64,000 nt of DNA from contig NZ_PVNL01000013.1 of NCBI RefSeq assembly GCF_002994635.1, positions 117,184-181,183 of the forward strand. The letters run 5' to 3'. Of this stretch, positions 16,315 through 26,930 are shown piece by piece; the first letter of the stretch is position 1; each line of letters starts with the position of its first letter. Below the pieces are notes generated by a model, which was given only the letters and a program-made list of their open reading frames with translations, searched no databases and had not been told where the DNA came from. A program made the translations under genes and the position numbers. The DNA comes from Enhygromyxa salina (GTDB taxonomy: Bacteria > Myxococcota_A > Polyangia > Nannocystales > Nannocystaceae).

Positions 16315-17775
16315 TCAGGCGCCTGACCACAGCTCGGCGAGCGGCCCTTCGGCCACGCGGGAATCCGGATTGGCGTGGCCAAAGTCGTCGGTTGGCTGGC
16401 CGGCGCCGTGCAACATCGAGTTGAACATGTTCGAGATCTGCCGATTATTGGCGTGCCCGTGCCGGGGGTAGCTGACGCTGCGGCCGTCGGTCAGGAAGCC
16501 CATGTTGTTGCCACCGAGCATCAAGGTGGCCCACTCTTCGGCGTTGGAGTGGTGCTTTTCACCGTTATCCGGCATGTAGAGCAGCAAGGTGTTGTCGAGC
16601 ATGGTCCCGCCGTCTTCGGGCTGGGCCTCGAGCGCCCGCGCGACCCGGCACATCTCGCCGATATAGCGGCTCGTGAGCTCGTGCAAGACCTCGTGGTATT
16701 CGGCCCCGCCCGCGTGGCGCAGATCGTGACCGCCGATCATCTGCCCGCCGGGGTATAGATTGATTAGATTCGGATATTGCGAGGACCAGTAGTAACCGCC
16801 GGATCCCAGCGACACGACCACGACATTGGTCAGCCCGGCGAGCAGCGCGGAGATCGTGAGATCAGTCTGGATCTTCAGTCGATCGAGCGGCGCGCTGGAG
16901 GCGTATGGATCGGGGTCGAGCTCGCCTGGCTCGGGTGGCTTGACCGCGAGCAGGGCGTCCTGCATGCCCAGGATCTGCTGGTCACGCGCGATCATGTCGA
17001 GCAGCGAGGCCTCGTAGGTCTCGAGCTTGGCCCGGCCCCGGCTCGAGCCAGTGATGCTCCCGAGCTTGGACTGGACATCGTCGAGTGAGAATTGCAGCAG
17101 CTCCCCCCGAGCCTGAAAGTCCGCGCCCGCCTGACCCGAGGCGACCGAGCCGAACAGCGTGCTGAAGACCGAGGCGGGGTCCATCAAGATCGGAGCTGGC
17201 TTGCCCTCGCCAAATGCACAGCTGGAGTAATTGAGCGGGGTGGTCGCGTCGCCGAAGCCGAGCCGCAGGGCGTCGAAGGGCGTGCCGCCGCGGACCCCGG
17301 GGATCTGCGAGAGCACGGTCTCGATCGTCGCCGCGCCAGGGCCCCCGATCGCCTTGGTCGCGCTCAGGGCCCCATGGTTGGTGGAGTGGCCGCCGCCGAC
17401 GTTGGTCCCCGACAAGCCCAACACCAGCGCGGCCCGATCGACGAGCGAGATCTGGTCCTGGCCGGCCGCGAGGGCGCCGAGCGAGCGGGCGTCGCTCAGC
17501 GGCGCGCTGGGGACCAGCACGGGCTGATCGTGGCCGTAGTCGCGGTTGCTCTCGATCGGCTTGCCAGCCAGGCCCTCGAGGGTCTGCAGCGTGAGCGGGT
17601 CGTACATGCAGCCCGGCCGCGTGCCGTTGCCCTCGAGGAAGATGACGAAGCGACGGGGACAGTTCGCGGGCCCGGCCTGCGGCTGGCCCGCTCGGTTGCC
17701 CAGCGTCGCGCCAGTGAACAGCGCCGTGCCGGCGAGCAACCCGGAAGCCGTGATGAATTTTCGACGATTGATCAT
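16315..17775 (-). CDS. DUF1552 protein with twin-arginine signal
   Basis: 486 residues. MINRRKFITASGLLAGTALF is a Tat signal (RRKFI), so the folded protein is exported. The body matches the DUF1552 family common in Myxococcota and Planctomycetes: RRFVIFLEGNGTRPGCMYDP near the start, GGGHSTNHGALSATK, VVSLGSGGYYW, GGHDLRHAGG and LLLYMPDNGEKHHS, the last resembling the alkaline-phosphatase/sulfatase-like metal loops. It lies 26 bases downstream of the DUF1592-type gene on the same strand; this pair is regularly found together and is thought to work as an exported unit of unknown chemistry. Length and ends are normal for the family. Confidence 0.9.
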   Translation of the reverse strand: MINRRKFITASGLLAGTALFTGATLGNRAGQPQAGPANCPRRFVIFLEGNGTRPGCMYDPLTLQTLEGLAGKPIESNRDYGHDQPVLVPSAPLSDARSLGALAAGQDQISLVDRAALVLGLSGTNVGGGHSTNHGALSATKAIGGPGAATIETVLSQIPGVRGGTPFDALRLGFGDATTPLNYSSCAFGEGKPAPILMDPASVFSTLFGSVASGQAGADFQARGELLQFSLDDVQSKLGSITGSSRGRAKLETYEASLLDMIARDQQILGMQDALLAVKPPEPGELDPDPYASSAPLDRLKIQTDLTISALLAGLTNVVVVSLGSGGYYWSSQYPNLINLYPGGQMIGGHDLRHAGGAEYHEVLHELTSRYIGEMCRVARALEAQPEDGGTMLDNTLLLYMPDNGEKHHSNAEEWATLMLGGNNMGFLTDGRSVSYPRHGHANNRQISNMFNSMLHGAGQPTDDFGHANPDSRVAEGPLAELWSGA

Positions 17776-17801
17776 GACAATGTCTCCACTATTCCGGAGG
17801 T

Positions 17802-19856
17802 TCAGTTCGGCACGCGATATTGAAAGCTGTCGCTGTTGAACAGCGCGACCAGCAACGCGGCGAACGAGCCGCCGCTGTCGTCGTATGCATGCTCGAGCGC
17901 GACCATGGTGCAGGCGTCGGCCTGGGTCTCTTCGCGGCCGGCGAAGTAGCGGAAGCTCTGGCGGATGAAGCAGCGCTTGGCGTAGGGCGAGCTGGCCAGG
18001 CGCTCGCTGAGGTCGATCGCGCTGCCGACCGGACCCTCGAGCTCGGGCGAGGGCATGTTGGCGAGCACGCTCGAGCCGTTGGGCGCGGCGCCGTGATCCT
18101 CGATCCGGACGAAGCCCGCGTGGTTGTAGATCTCGAATGGATAGCCGAGCGGGTTCATGTACTGGTGGCAGCCCGCGCAGTAGGGGTCGGCGTCGAGCTG
18201 CTCCGAGATCCGCTGGCGGGCCGACTGATCGCGGGATTCGTCGCTGAGCGCAGCGTCGACGCTAAGCGGCAGCTCGGGCACGTCGAGGCACAGCAGCTCC
18301 TCGCGGATCCACTTGCCGCGGTGCACCAAGTTGGGGTCGTTCTCGAACGACAGCGCGTGGGCGCCGAGCCAGGCTGGGTGGGTGAGCACGCCAGCGCGCT
18401 CGAGCGCCGGCAGCTCGATCCAGCGGGCCTCGCGGGTCCGCTCGGTCACGCCTGCGACGTTGTAGACCCGGTTCATCTCCGAGGTCGACTTCCAGACCGT
18501 CGACTCGCCCTCTTGGTAGCCGGCGGTCGCGGGCGTGTAGAACATGCGCGAGGTCAGCAAGGTCGCAAACACGTCCTCGTCGGCGGCGAGGATCCGGGCG
18601 ATCATGTCGTCGAGGTGCTCGACGAGGTTGTTCTCGTACCCGTTACTGCTGTTGACGAGGTTGTGGTAGCTGTTCTCGACCGCCTGGCCGGCCCAGGCCG
18701 AGGTCGCCGCGACCTCGACCTTGGGTGGTTGGGCCGCGATCTCGCCGTAGTCGAGCCACTCGCGGAAGAAGCTGCGGATCCCCATGGCCATCCAGTACTC
18801 GCCGCGGTTCTCCCAGTCACGCTCGTCGCCGCGCTCGAGGTAGAGGTCGACCCGCGCGTCGTCGAGGCCGCCGAAGTACTCGCCGACCAGCGCCGCGACG
18901 ACCTCGGGATCGGTGATGCTGCCGTCGGTGGCCGCGTCCGCAAATCCGCTGAGGTAGCCGTCGACGTCGCCCTTGGACCAATAGAGGTGCTTGCGACGAA
19001 CGGCGGGAGCACCCGGCGCGGTCCGGCCGAGCGCGTAGGCCATGGCCTGGGCCAGCTCCCAGTCGGTCAGGCGCACGCGGCCGTGCTCGTCGAGCGCACC
19101 TCGATTGCCATCACCGAGCTCGGTGCGGTGGAGGGCGTCCGCGGTCATCCACGCTGCAGCCGCGATCTTCTTGATCGTCGCAGGTCGGGTGTCGATCCCG
19201 AGCTCATCGCCGAGCGCCGCTTGAGCGAACTCCTCGAGCGCGTCGACCTGAGCCTCGCTGGCCGGCCGGTACATCGTGCCACGCTCGAGCAGCCGGCCGA
19301 CGAAGTAGCGCACACACTCCGGCAGTGGATCCGCGTCGTCGAAGAAGCACTTGGTCTCGGGGTCGTCCGTGACCGTGAGGATCGCGTTGCTGTCGTAGGT
19401 GTGTGGCTTGGTCCAGGCGTTGCCCGCCCCCGAGACCACGTCGAGGTAGAGCGAGAGCACGCTCGGGTCGAGGGCCTCGTCGGCGAAGTAGCTCGAGTAG
19501 CGATGCTCGGGCCGGGGGTAGAGCGGGTTCTTGTCGAGGTTGGTGCCGTGCCAGCTGCCGACGTTGCGGGTCCACTCGAAGCGATCGAGCAGCCGGATGT
19601 CGGCCGGGGGCATGGCCGGCTCGCCGTTGCAGGTGAACAGCTCGTCCTGATCGAGCGCGTTGCCCGAGGGCTCGGACGGCTCGTCGCCATCACCGTCGCC
19701 GGGATCACCGTCGCCGTCGCCGTCGCCAACGGTCTCGCCGTCGGCCACGGTCTCGCTCGCCTGCTCGGCCGAGCCGCCACTGTCATCTTGCCCGCAGCCG
19801 ACCGCAGCCAGGAGGACCAAGACCGACACGTTTCGCCAAATTGGGCTCCAGCGCAC
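17802..19856 (-). CDS. DUF1592/DUF1588/DUF1585 lipoprotein with heme c motif
   Basis: About 684 residues. The preferred start is GTG 19856, giving a signal with hydrophobic VSVLVLLAAVGC and lipobox AVGC; GTG at the VSVLV position is an alternative. A GDGDGD spacer follows. Then come the domain stretches typical of the family: RLLDRFEWTRNV, the LTDWELAQAMAYALG segment (DUF1592-like), RAGVLTHPAWLGAHAL (DUF1588), DPYCAGCHQYMNPLGYPFE with a CxxCH heme c site, and IRQSFRYFAGREETQADAC near the end (DUF1585). Partner of the DUF1552 gene 26 bases downstream. Exported cytochrome-like proteins of this kind are abundant in myxobacteria, but their substrate is unknown. Confidence 0.88.
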   Translation of the reverse strand: MRWSPIWRNVSVLVLLAAVGCGQDDSGGSAEQASETVADGETVGDGDGDGDPGDGDGDEPSEPSGNALDQDELFTCNGEPAMPPADIRLLDRFEWTRNVGSWHGTNLDKNPLYPRPEHRYSSYFADEALDPSVLSLYLDVVSGAGNAWTKPHTYDSNAILTVTDDPETKCFFDDADPLPECVRYFVGRLLERGTMYRPASEAQVDALEEFAQAALGDELGIDTRPATIKKIAAAAWMTADALHRTELGDGNRGALDEHGRVRLTDWELAQAMAYALGRTAPGAPAVRRKHLYWSKGDVDGYLSGFADAATDGSITDPEVVAALVGEYFGGLDDARVDLYLERGDERDWENRGEYWMAMGIRSFFREWLDYGEIAAQPPKVEVAATSAWAGQAVENSYHNLVNSSNGYENNLVEHLDDMIARILAADEDVFATLLTSRMFYTPATAGYQEGESTVWKSTSEMNRVYNVAGVTERTREARWIELPALERAGVLTHPAWLGAHALSFENDPNLVHRGKWIREELLCLDVPELPLSVDAALSDESRDQSARQRISEQLDADPYCAGCHQYMNPLGYPFEIYNHAGFVRIEDHGAAPNGSSVLANMPSPELEGPVGSAIDLSERLASSPYAKRCFIRQSFRYFAGREETQADACTMVALEHAYDDSGGSFAALLVALFNSDSFQYRVPN

Positions 19857-20071
19857 AGGCGCTTTTACCAGACTTTGGCGAAGCGAGGACGCTGTATGGA
19901 CTCCCGCGAATTCGTGTTTTTGAAGTAATGCGGATCGACAAACCCGCGGCGACTGGCACAGCACTCCGACGCTAGATCTGAACATCGGCTGACAAGAAGC
20001 TCTTCGACTGTTCGTTGCTTCAGCTGGCTTCGTCATGGCCCGCGATCTGTAGTAATGGACGAGGTACGAGC

Positions 20072-20644
20072 ATGCCCGCTCCTCACTGCCAACTGGCCGA
20101 AGGCGCCCAAGCCCGCGCGCGAGAGCAGCCCCACCGAGCCTACTACCTCAGCTGCGTGGGTCGCTGGCGCTGCGAGCTCGACATGCGAATCACCGATACC
20201 GAGCGCCTGCGTCACAGCGAGATGCCTCTGCTCGATCGCGTGGCCCTGCGCCTGGTCTCGGCCTGGCCAGCCTGGCTGGGCCGCCTGCGCCTCGACACCT
20301 CCGTACACTTCGAGGGCCCCGTCGTCGTCCACACCACCCGGGTGCGCTGGCTCGGGCTCCCGATGATGCTCAGCGTCGAGCGGATCGAATTCGACGACGA
20401 CGGCCGCAGCTTCACCCTCGAGGGCGAGCAGCGCGTCGCCCCGCTGTGGTGGCGCGCGCGTGCGGTCGTCGGCGCGGGCGAGGTCGACGAGGACACCGAG
20501 CACGCGCGCTATCGCTTGACGTGGCTGGGCGCCCCGCTGCAGCAGTCCACCATTCGTGGTGCCGACGCCTTGGCCCTGCACCAGCTCGGGCCCGGCTTCG
20601 AGGGCACCCAGCATCTGCGTCGCCTCTCGGGGGATCTACCGTGA
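20072..20644 (+). CDS. Hypothetical protein, 190 residues
   Basis: ATG 20072 has GAGG at 20061-20064 (7-base spacing). No signal peptide or membrane helix. The protein looks beta-rich with alternating hydrophobic and charged residues (LRLDTSVHFEGPVVVHTTRV, VERIEFDDDGRSFTLEGEQR, ARYRLTWLG) and many Trp and Arg. I do not recognise the family; the pattern would suit a lipocalin- or START-like barrel, but this is only an impression. It is divergent from the DUF1592 gene. Confidence 0.65.
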   Translation: MPAPHCQLAEGAQARAREQPHRAYYLSCVGRWRCELDMRITDTERLRHSEMPLLDRVALRLVSAWPAWLGRLRLDTSVHFEGPVVVHTTRVRWLGLPMMLSVERIEFDDDGRSFTLEGEQRVAPLWWRARAVVGAGEVDEDTEHARYRLTWLGAPLQQSTIRGADALALHQLGPGFEGTQHLRRLSGDLP

Positions 20645-20764
20645 CGGCCGCTCCCGGAACGTGCCACCTGATGATCGAACCCGAGACAGACAGTGCCGAA
20701 CGCACCGTCGTGCTCGGGCTCGACGGCGGCGGTCTGCCCCCGTCAGCCGAATGAAGGTCTGGAC

Positions 20765-21643
20765 TCAGCTCGGATCTGCCTGCGGCCGCAACCCGAGGAT
20801 CGCCCGAGCCTCGCTGGGCGACGCGACCTCGCGTCCGGCCGCGCGAGCGCAGGCCGCCAGCGCCTCGATCAACGGCCCATTCCCAGTAGTCTTGTCACCA
20901 TTGGGCAAATAAAAGGTGTCCTCGACACCCGTCCGCAGCTGCCCACCCAGCTCGGCGGTCCGCTGGTGCAGCGGCCACACATCCTCGCGGCCGATCGCGG
21001 TGACCTGCCAGGTGCTGGGCTCGAGCCGATACTGCACGAGCAACTCCAGCAGCCTCGGATCCGCGGGCATGCCCGAGGCCACCCCCATCACAAAGTTGTA
21101 GTCGGGATGATCGGTCAGCCCCGCCTTCACGAACAGCTCAATCGAGCGCACGATGCCGACATCGAAGCACTCGAATTCCGGCATCGCGCCGGTCTCCGCC
21201 ATGACCTTCAGAAAATTCTGAACCTTGCTGACGGGGTTGTCGAACAGCATGGGTGGCCACGCCCACTGCCCATTGCTGCGCACCTTGAGGTAGTTGAGGC
21301 TGCCCGCGTTGCAGGCCGCGATCTCGGGCTTGATCCGGCGCATGCACGCCTCGGGGCCCGAGATGTCGTTGCCGACCACCCCGGTGCTCATGTTGATGAT
21401 CACGCCCGGGCACGCGTCGCGGATCGCCTCGATGATCGCGCCCGCGACCTCGGGGTCCCAGGTCGGCATGTGGCCCATGCCCGGCGTCTGATCCCGAAAG
21501 TGCACGTGCATGATCGACGCGCCAGCGTTGAAGGCATCCTTGGCCGACTGCGCCATCTCCTCGATGGTGACCGGGACCGGGTGCTGCTTGGGGTTGGTGA
21601 GGACGCCAGTGATGGCGCAGGTCAGGGCGGCTTTATCGGTCAT
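20765..21643 (-). CDS. Beta-keto acid cleavage enzyme (BKACE, DUF849)
   Basis: 292 residues, normal for the family. The TIM-barrel protein opens with ALTCAITGVLTNPKQHPVPV, then the zinc ligands HVHFRD, an IINMSTGVV strand, and TAELGGQLRTGVEDTFYLPN with the conserved GxxxRxGxED. BKACEs use Zn2+ to split a beta-keto acid with acetyl-CoA into acetoacetate and a CoA ester; the founding member is 3-keto-5-aminohexanoate cleavage enzyme. It is the last gene of the eight-gene operon and overlaps the biotin carboxylase gene by 11 bases, so it belongs to the same pathway. In atu/liu pathways a 3-hydroxyacyl-CoA lyase acts at this point, so it may handle the cleavage product (inference). Confidence 0.9.
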   Translation of the reverse strand: MTDKAALTCAITGVLTNPKQHPVPVTIEEMAQSAKDAFNAGASIMHVHFRDQTPGMGHMPTWDPEVAGAIIEAIRDACPGVIINMSTGVVGNDISGPEACMRRIKPEIAACNAGSLNYLKVRSNGQWAWPPMLFDNPVSKVQNFLKVMAETGAMPEFECFDVGIVRSIELFVKAGLTDHPDYNFVMGVASGMPADPRLLELLVQYRLEPSTWQVTAIGREDVWPLHQRTAELGGQLRTGVEDTFYLPNGDKTTGNGPLIEALAACARAAGREVASPSEARAILGLRPQADPS

Positions 21644-23684
21644 CGGTGGTGCCTTCGGAGGGTTGTTCGGGGGTGATCGTCACCAGCACTTGGGCCTTGT
21701 CGACCTGGTCGCCGACCGCCGCGCGCAGCTCGGTGACGGTGCCGGCGATCGGGCTGGTGATCGTCGACTCGATCTTCATGGCCTCGAGGGTCAGCAGCCG
21801 CGCGCCGGGCTCGACACGCTGGCCAAGCTCGGCCCACAGCGCGAGCACGCGGCCCATGGTCGGGGCCCGCACGCGGCCGTCGCTGCCGTCGCTGCTCGGA
21901 TCGCTCGAGCCCTCGTGCGGGCGGTGCTCGGCGAACTCGTAGGTGTGGCTGTCGAGCTCGAGCTGCAGCCCGTGTTCGGCGGTCCACGCGTAGTGAGCCT
22001 GACGCTGGCGACCGTCGCAGACGAACCGCAGGCGGACCCCATCGTCGGCGAGCAAGGTGATCTCGACCGCGTCCGCGCCCGCCTGCTCGACCGTCCAGCG
22101 CGGTCGGTCGTGGGCGCCGGGCCCCGGGCGCAAGGTCAGCCCAGTCAGCTGGTCACCGCAGCGCAGCTCGATCGCCGAGCTGCTGTGGTGGGCGCTGTGC
22201 CACGCGACCGGCACACCGGGGCGCGGGTGGGCGTGGTCGCGCAGAGCCTCGAGCCAGATCACGGCCGCGAGCGCCACGGCCTCGGCGGGCGGGGCCGAGG
22301 GCGGGGCCACCAGCGATCGCCCCGGCTCGGACTCGACGAACGCGGTCGTGACCTCGCCAGCGACGAACGTCTCGTGGCGCAGCAGGTCGATCAAGAACCG
22401 CTTGTTGTGGGTCGGGCCAAACAACACGGTGTCGCGCAGGCCCAGCAGCAAGCGCCGCCGGGCTTGCTCGCGGGTGTCGCCGTACGCGATCACCTTGGCG
22501 ACCATTGGATCGTAGTCGCTGCCGATCCGCTGACCGCGGCCGCGGCCGACGAGCAGGCCATGATCGACGCGCAGCCCCTGGTTGTCGGCCGGGCGCCAGG
22601 CCAGGATCTCACCGGTCTGCGGCACGAACCCCGCGTTGGGATCTTCGGCGTAGAGCCGCACCTCGATCGCGTGACCCCGCAGCAAGATCTGCTCTTGCAC
22701 GAGCTGCAGCTCATGGCCCGCGGCGACCTCGAGCTGCCACTCCACGAGGTCGAGGCCCGTGACCAGCTCGGTGACCGGGTGCTCGACCTGAAGGCGCGTG
22801 TTCATCTCCAGGAAGTAGAACGCGCCCTCGCTGGTGAGCAGGAACTCGACCGTCCCGGCCCCGACGTAATCCACGGCCTTGGCCGCCGCGACCGCGGCCG
22901 CGCCCATCCGCGCGCGCAGGCCCTCGTCCACGACCACGCAGGGCGACTCTTCAATGATCTTCTGGTGGCGGCGCTGCGCCGAGCAGTCGCGCTCGCCGAG
23001 GTGCAGCGCGTTGCCGTGGGCGTCGGCGAACACCTGAATCTCGACATGGCGGGCGCCCTCGACCAGCTTCTCGAGCAGCAGCGTGCCGCTGCCGAACGCG
23101 TTTTGGGCCTCGCGCGAGGCGCTGGCCATCGCGGCCTCGAGCTGGTCGGGCGCGTCGACCCGTCGCATGCCCCGGCCACCGCCGCCCGCGACGGCCTTGA
23201 GCAGCACTGGATAGCCGATCGCTGCGGCCTCGGACTTGGCCTGCTCGAGGCTCAGCTCGTCGCCCTCGGGCGCCTGGTAGCCGGGCACCGTGGGCACGTC
23301 GGCGGCGATCATGCGGGCCTTGGCCAGCGCCTTGTCACCCATCGCCTCGATCGCGGCCGGCGGCGGGCCGACGAACACGATGTTGGCGTCGGCGCAGGCC
23401 TGGGCGAACGCGGCGTTCTCGGACAGAAAGCCGTAGCCGGGATGGATCGCGTCGGCCCCGGTCCGCCTGGCGGCCGCGAGGATCGCTTCGACGTTCAAGT
23501 ACGACTCGGCGGCCGGCGCCGGCCCAATGTGGACAGCCTCGTCCGCAAGCGAGACCGCGAGGCCGTCGGTGTCGGGGGTGGAGTAGACCGCGACGGTCTC
23601 ATAGCCGAGCGCGCGGGCGGTGCGGATCACCCGAGCGGCGATCTCACCACGGTTGGCGACGAGGAGCTTGGTGAAGGTGGGCAT
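21633..23684 (-). CDS. atuF: Acyl-CoA carboxylase alpha subunit (biotin carboxylase + BCCP), geranyl-CoA carboxylase-like
   Basis: 683 residues. The N-terminal biotin carboxylase domain is complete: LLVANRGEIAARVIRTAR, DAIHPGYGFLSENAAFA, ATP-grasp loop GGGGRGMR, ERDCSAQRRHQKIIEESP and EMNTRLQVEHPVTE. A variable linker follows. The C-terminal BCCP domain has LTLEAMKIESTI, with Lys as biotinylation site. Known relatives carboxylate methylcrotonyl-CoA (LiuD), propionyl-CoA or geranyl-CoA (AtuF). The gene order SDR, beta subunit, dehydrogenases, hydratase, alpha subunit matches atuBCDEF rather than liu, hence the symbol. It works as a complex with the beta subunit at 26931-28571. Confidence 0.82.
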   Translation of the reverse strand: MPTFTKLLVANRGEIAARVIRTARALGYETVAVYSTPDTDGLAVSLADEAVHIGPAPAAESYLNVEAILAAARRTGADAIHPGYGFLSENAAFAQACADANIVFVGPPPAAIEAMGDKALAKARMIAADVPTVPGYQAPEGDELSLEQAKSEAAAIGYPVLLKAVAGGGGRGMRRVDAPDQLEAAMASASREAQNAFGSGTLLLEKLVEGARHVEIQVFADAHGNALHLGERDCSAQRRHQKIIEESPCVVVDEGLRARMGAAAVAAAKAVDYVGAGTVEFLLTSEGAFYFLEMNTRLQVEHPVTELVTGLDLVEWQLEVAAGHELQLVQEQILLRGHAIEVRLYAEDPNAGFVPQTGEILAWRPADNQGLRVDHGLLVGRGRGQRIGSDYDPMVAKVIAYGDTREQARRRLLLGLRDTVLFGPTHNKRFLIDLLRHETFVAGEVTTAFVESEPGRSLVAPPSAPPAEAVALAAVIWLEALRDHAHPRPGVPVAWHSAHHSSSAIELRCGDQLTGLTLRPGPGAHDRPRWTVEQAGADAVEITLLADDGVRLRFVCDGRQRQAHYAWTAEHGLQLELDSHTYEFAEHRPHEGSSDPSSDGSDGRVRAPTMGRVLALWAELGQRVEPGARLLTLEAMKIESTITSPIAGTVTELRAAVGDQVDKAQVLVTITPEQPSEGTTDDR

Positions 23685-23730
23685 GGTCGGATCGGCTGAG
23701 TCAGGTGGGTGCGCGCGAGCCTTGCCTGGA

Positions 23731-24567
23731 TCACGCGTCGTCGCGGGCCCAGCTCGGGTCGCGCTTCTCGATGAAGGCCCGGGTGCCCTCTTGGCCCTCG
23801 GGTCCGCGGATCGCCAGCGCGAACTCCCGCGCGGCCCGGTCGAGCAGGACCTCGAGGTTCTCGGACAGCGACGAGATCACGAGATCCTTGGTCACCGCCA
23901 CGGCACCCGGCGCGCAGCGGCGGATCTGCGCGAGCGTCTGGGCGAGGCCGACCTCGAGCGCCTCGTCGTCGTCGTAGACCTCGTGGGCGATCCCCACACG
24001 CATGGCTTCGCGCCCGTCGAGCCGGCCACCGGTGACCGCGAACCGCCGGGCCTGGGTCAGCCCCACGCGGCGCACGATGAACGCGGCGATCTGGGCGGGC
24101 GGAATCCCCAGCGAGGTCTCGGGCAGGCGGAACTTGGCGTCGGCGTGGGCGAGGCTGACGTCGGCGACGCACGCGAGCCCGAACCCGCCGCCCATCACCG
24201 CACCCTCGAGCACGGCGATCACCGCCTGCGGGGCGGTCTCGATCACGCTGAGCATGGTCCCAAACTTGCGGTTGCCGATCACCATCGGGTCGTCGGGGCT
24301 TCCCGGGACATCGGGCGCCGCGGCCATGCGCGCCGCGGCCATGTCCCGGATATCACCGCCCGCGCAGAAGTGACCGCCCGCGCCGCGCAGCACGACCACG
24401 CGCAGTGTCTTGCTGTCGGCGATCGCGTCGAACACCGCGATGATCTCCTCGACCATCGCAAAGCTCATCGCGTTGCGCACCGCCGGCCGGTTGAAGGTGA
24501 CGTGCAAGACCGAGCCCTCGTGCCGCAGCGCGAGGTTCGGAGTCTCGGGAAGCTCGAAGTCCAACAT
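23731..24567 (-). CDS. atuE: Enoyl-CoA hydratase, isohexenylglutaconyl-CoA hydratase-like
   Basis: 278 residues of crotonase fold. The oxyanion-hole segment is GHFCAGGDIRDMAAAR. Next come QAVIAVLEGAVMGGGFGLAC and ADVSLAHADAKFRLPETSLG (catalytic Glu region), then IPPAQIAAFIVRRVGLTQAR. This set strongly resembles AtuE of the acyclic terpene pathway and the related methylglutaconyl-CoA hydratases. It should add water to the glutaconyl-CoA intermediate made by the carboxylase. Its start lies 3 bases after the stop of the second acyl-CoA dehydrogenase gene; the biotin carboxylase gene follows 46 bases later. Confidence 0.85.
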   Translation of the reverse strand: MLDFELPETPNLALRHEGSVLHVTFNRPAVRNAMSFAMVEEIIAVFDAIADSKTLRVVVLRGAGGHFCAGGDIRDMAAARMAAAPDVPGSPDDPMVIGNRKFGTMLSVIETAPQAVIAVLEGAVMGGGFGLACVADVSLAHADAKFRLPETSLGIPPAQIAAFIVRRVGLTQARRFAVTGGRLDGREAMRVGIAHEVYDDDEALEVGLAQTLAQIRRCAPGAVAVTKDLVISSLSENLEVLLDRAAREFALAIRGPEGQEGTRAFIEKRDPSWARDDA

Positions 24568-24570
24568 CGT

Positions 24571-25730
<1,160 letters not shown>

Positions 25731-25734
<4 letters not shown>

Positions 25735-26921
25735 GACGTCCCCTTCCCGGTTCGCGTGGTGCCCGGCTGCCTGGGCAAGGTGCCCATCAGCTTGCAGATG
25801 ATCCCCAGCATGACCTCGTCGGCCCCGCCGCCGATCGCCACCAGCCGCGAGTCCCGGTAGGCGCGGACGATCGGGTTTTCGTTCATGTAGCCCATGCCGC
25901 CGTGAAACTGAATGCAGCAGTCGCCCAGCTCGCGGGTCAGCCGACCGCACTTGAGCTTGGCCATGCTGGCCAGCTTGGTCACGTCTTTGCCGCTGACGTA
26001 GAGCTCGGTCGCGCGGTAGACCAGGGCCTTGAACGCCTCGAGCTCGGTCGCCAATTCGGCCAGCTTGAAGTGCACATATTGGTTGTCGAGCACCGAGCCG
26101 CCAAACACCTGGCGCTCGCGGGTGTAGGCAACCGTCATGTCGAGCATGCGCTCGAGCCCGCGCACGGAGTTGGCCGCCGCCCACAGCCGCTCCTCCTGGA
26201 ACTGCATCATTTGGTAGACGAAGCCGTAGCCCTCTTGCCCGATCAGGTTCCGCTGCGGCACCCGCACGTCCTCGAAGAAGATCTGCGCGGTGTCGGAGCA
26301 GCGCATGCCCAGCTTGTCGAGCTTGGTCGAGCGGTCGACCCCCTTGGCGTCGAGCGGGACCACGATCAGGCTCTTGTTGCGGTGGGCGGCCGCGCCCTCG
26401 ACGGTGTTGACCAGGCAGCACATCCAGTCGGCCTGGTAGCCGTTGGTGATCCACATCTTGCCGCCATTGATGACGAAGTCGTCGCCGTCCTTGCGCGCGT
26501 GGGTCTTGATGTTGGCGACGTCGGATCCGGCCCCGACCTCGGACACGCCAATGCAGCCAACCATGTCGCCGGCGATCGACGGCTCGAGGTAGGTCTTCTT
26601 GAGGTCGTCCGAGCCAAACCGGGCGAGCGCGGGGGTGCACATGTCGGTCTGAACCCCGATCGCCATGGGCACGCCGCCGCAATTGATGTTGCCGAGTTCC
26701 TCGGCCATCGCCACCGAGTACGAGTAATCGAGGGCCGCGCCGCCGTGCGCCTCGGGGTACTTGAGCCCGAGCAGGCCCTGCTCGCCGAATCGCTTGAACA
26801 CCTCGTGAGCCGGAAACGCGCCGGCCGCCTCCCACTCGTCGACGTAGGGGTTGATGTGCTTGTCGATGATCTGGTTGACCGTCTTGCGCAGCAGCGCGTG
26901 CTCTTCACCGAACAATTGCAT
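25731..26921 (-). CDS. atuD: Acyl-CoA dehydrogenase, citronellyl-CoA dehydrogenase-like (first copy)
   Basis: 396 residues starting at ATG 26921, 9 bases after the stop of the carboxylase beta gene. Motifs are those of the downstream copy (GLLGLKYPEAHGG, IGVSEVGAGSDVANIKTHA, KMWITNGYQADW, FHGGMGYMNENP, IGGGADEVMLG). It has a slightly longer, Thr/Gly-rich C-terminus. It would oxidise a branched acyl-CoA (citronellyl-CoA to geranyl-CoA in the atu pathway; isovaleryl-CoA in leucine breakdown) with FAD and electron-transfer flavoprotein. Having two copies in line suggests either dosage or two substrates. Confidence 0.87.
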
Positions 26922-26930
26922 GAGGGGCTC

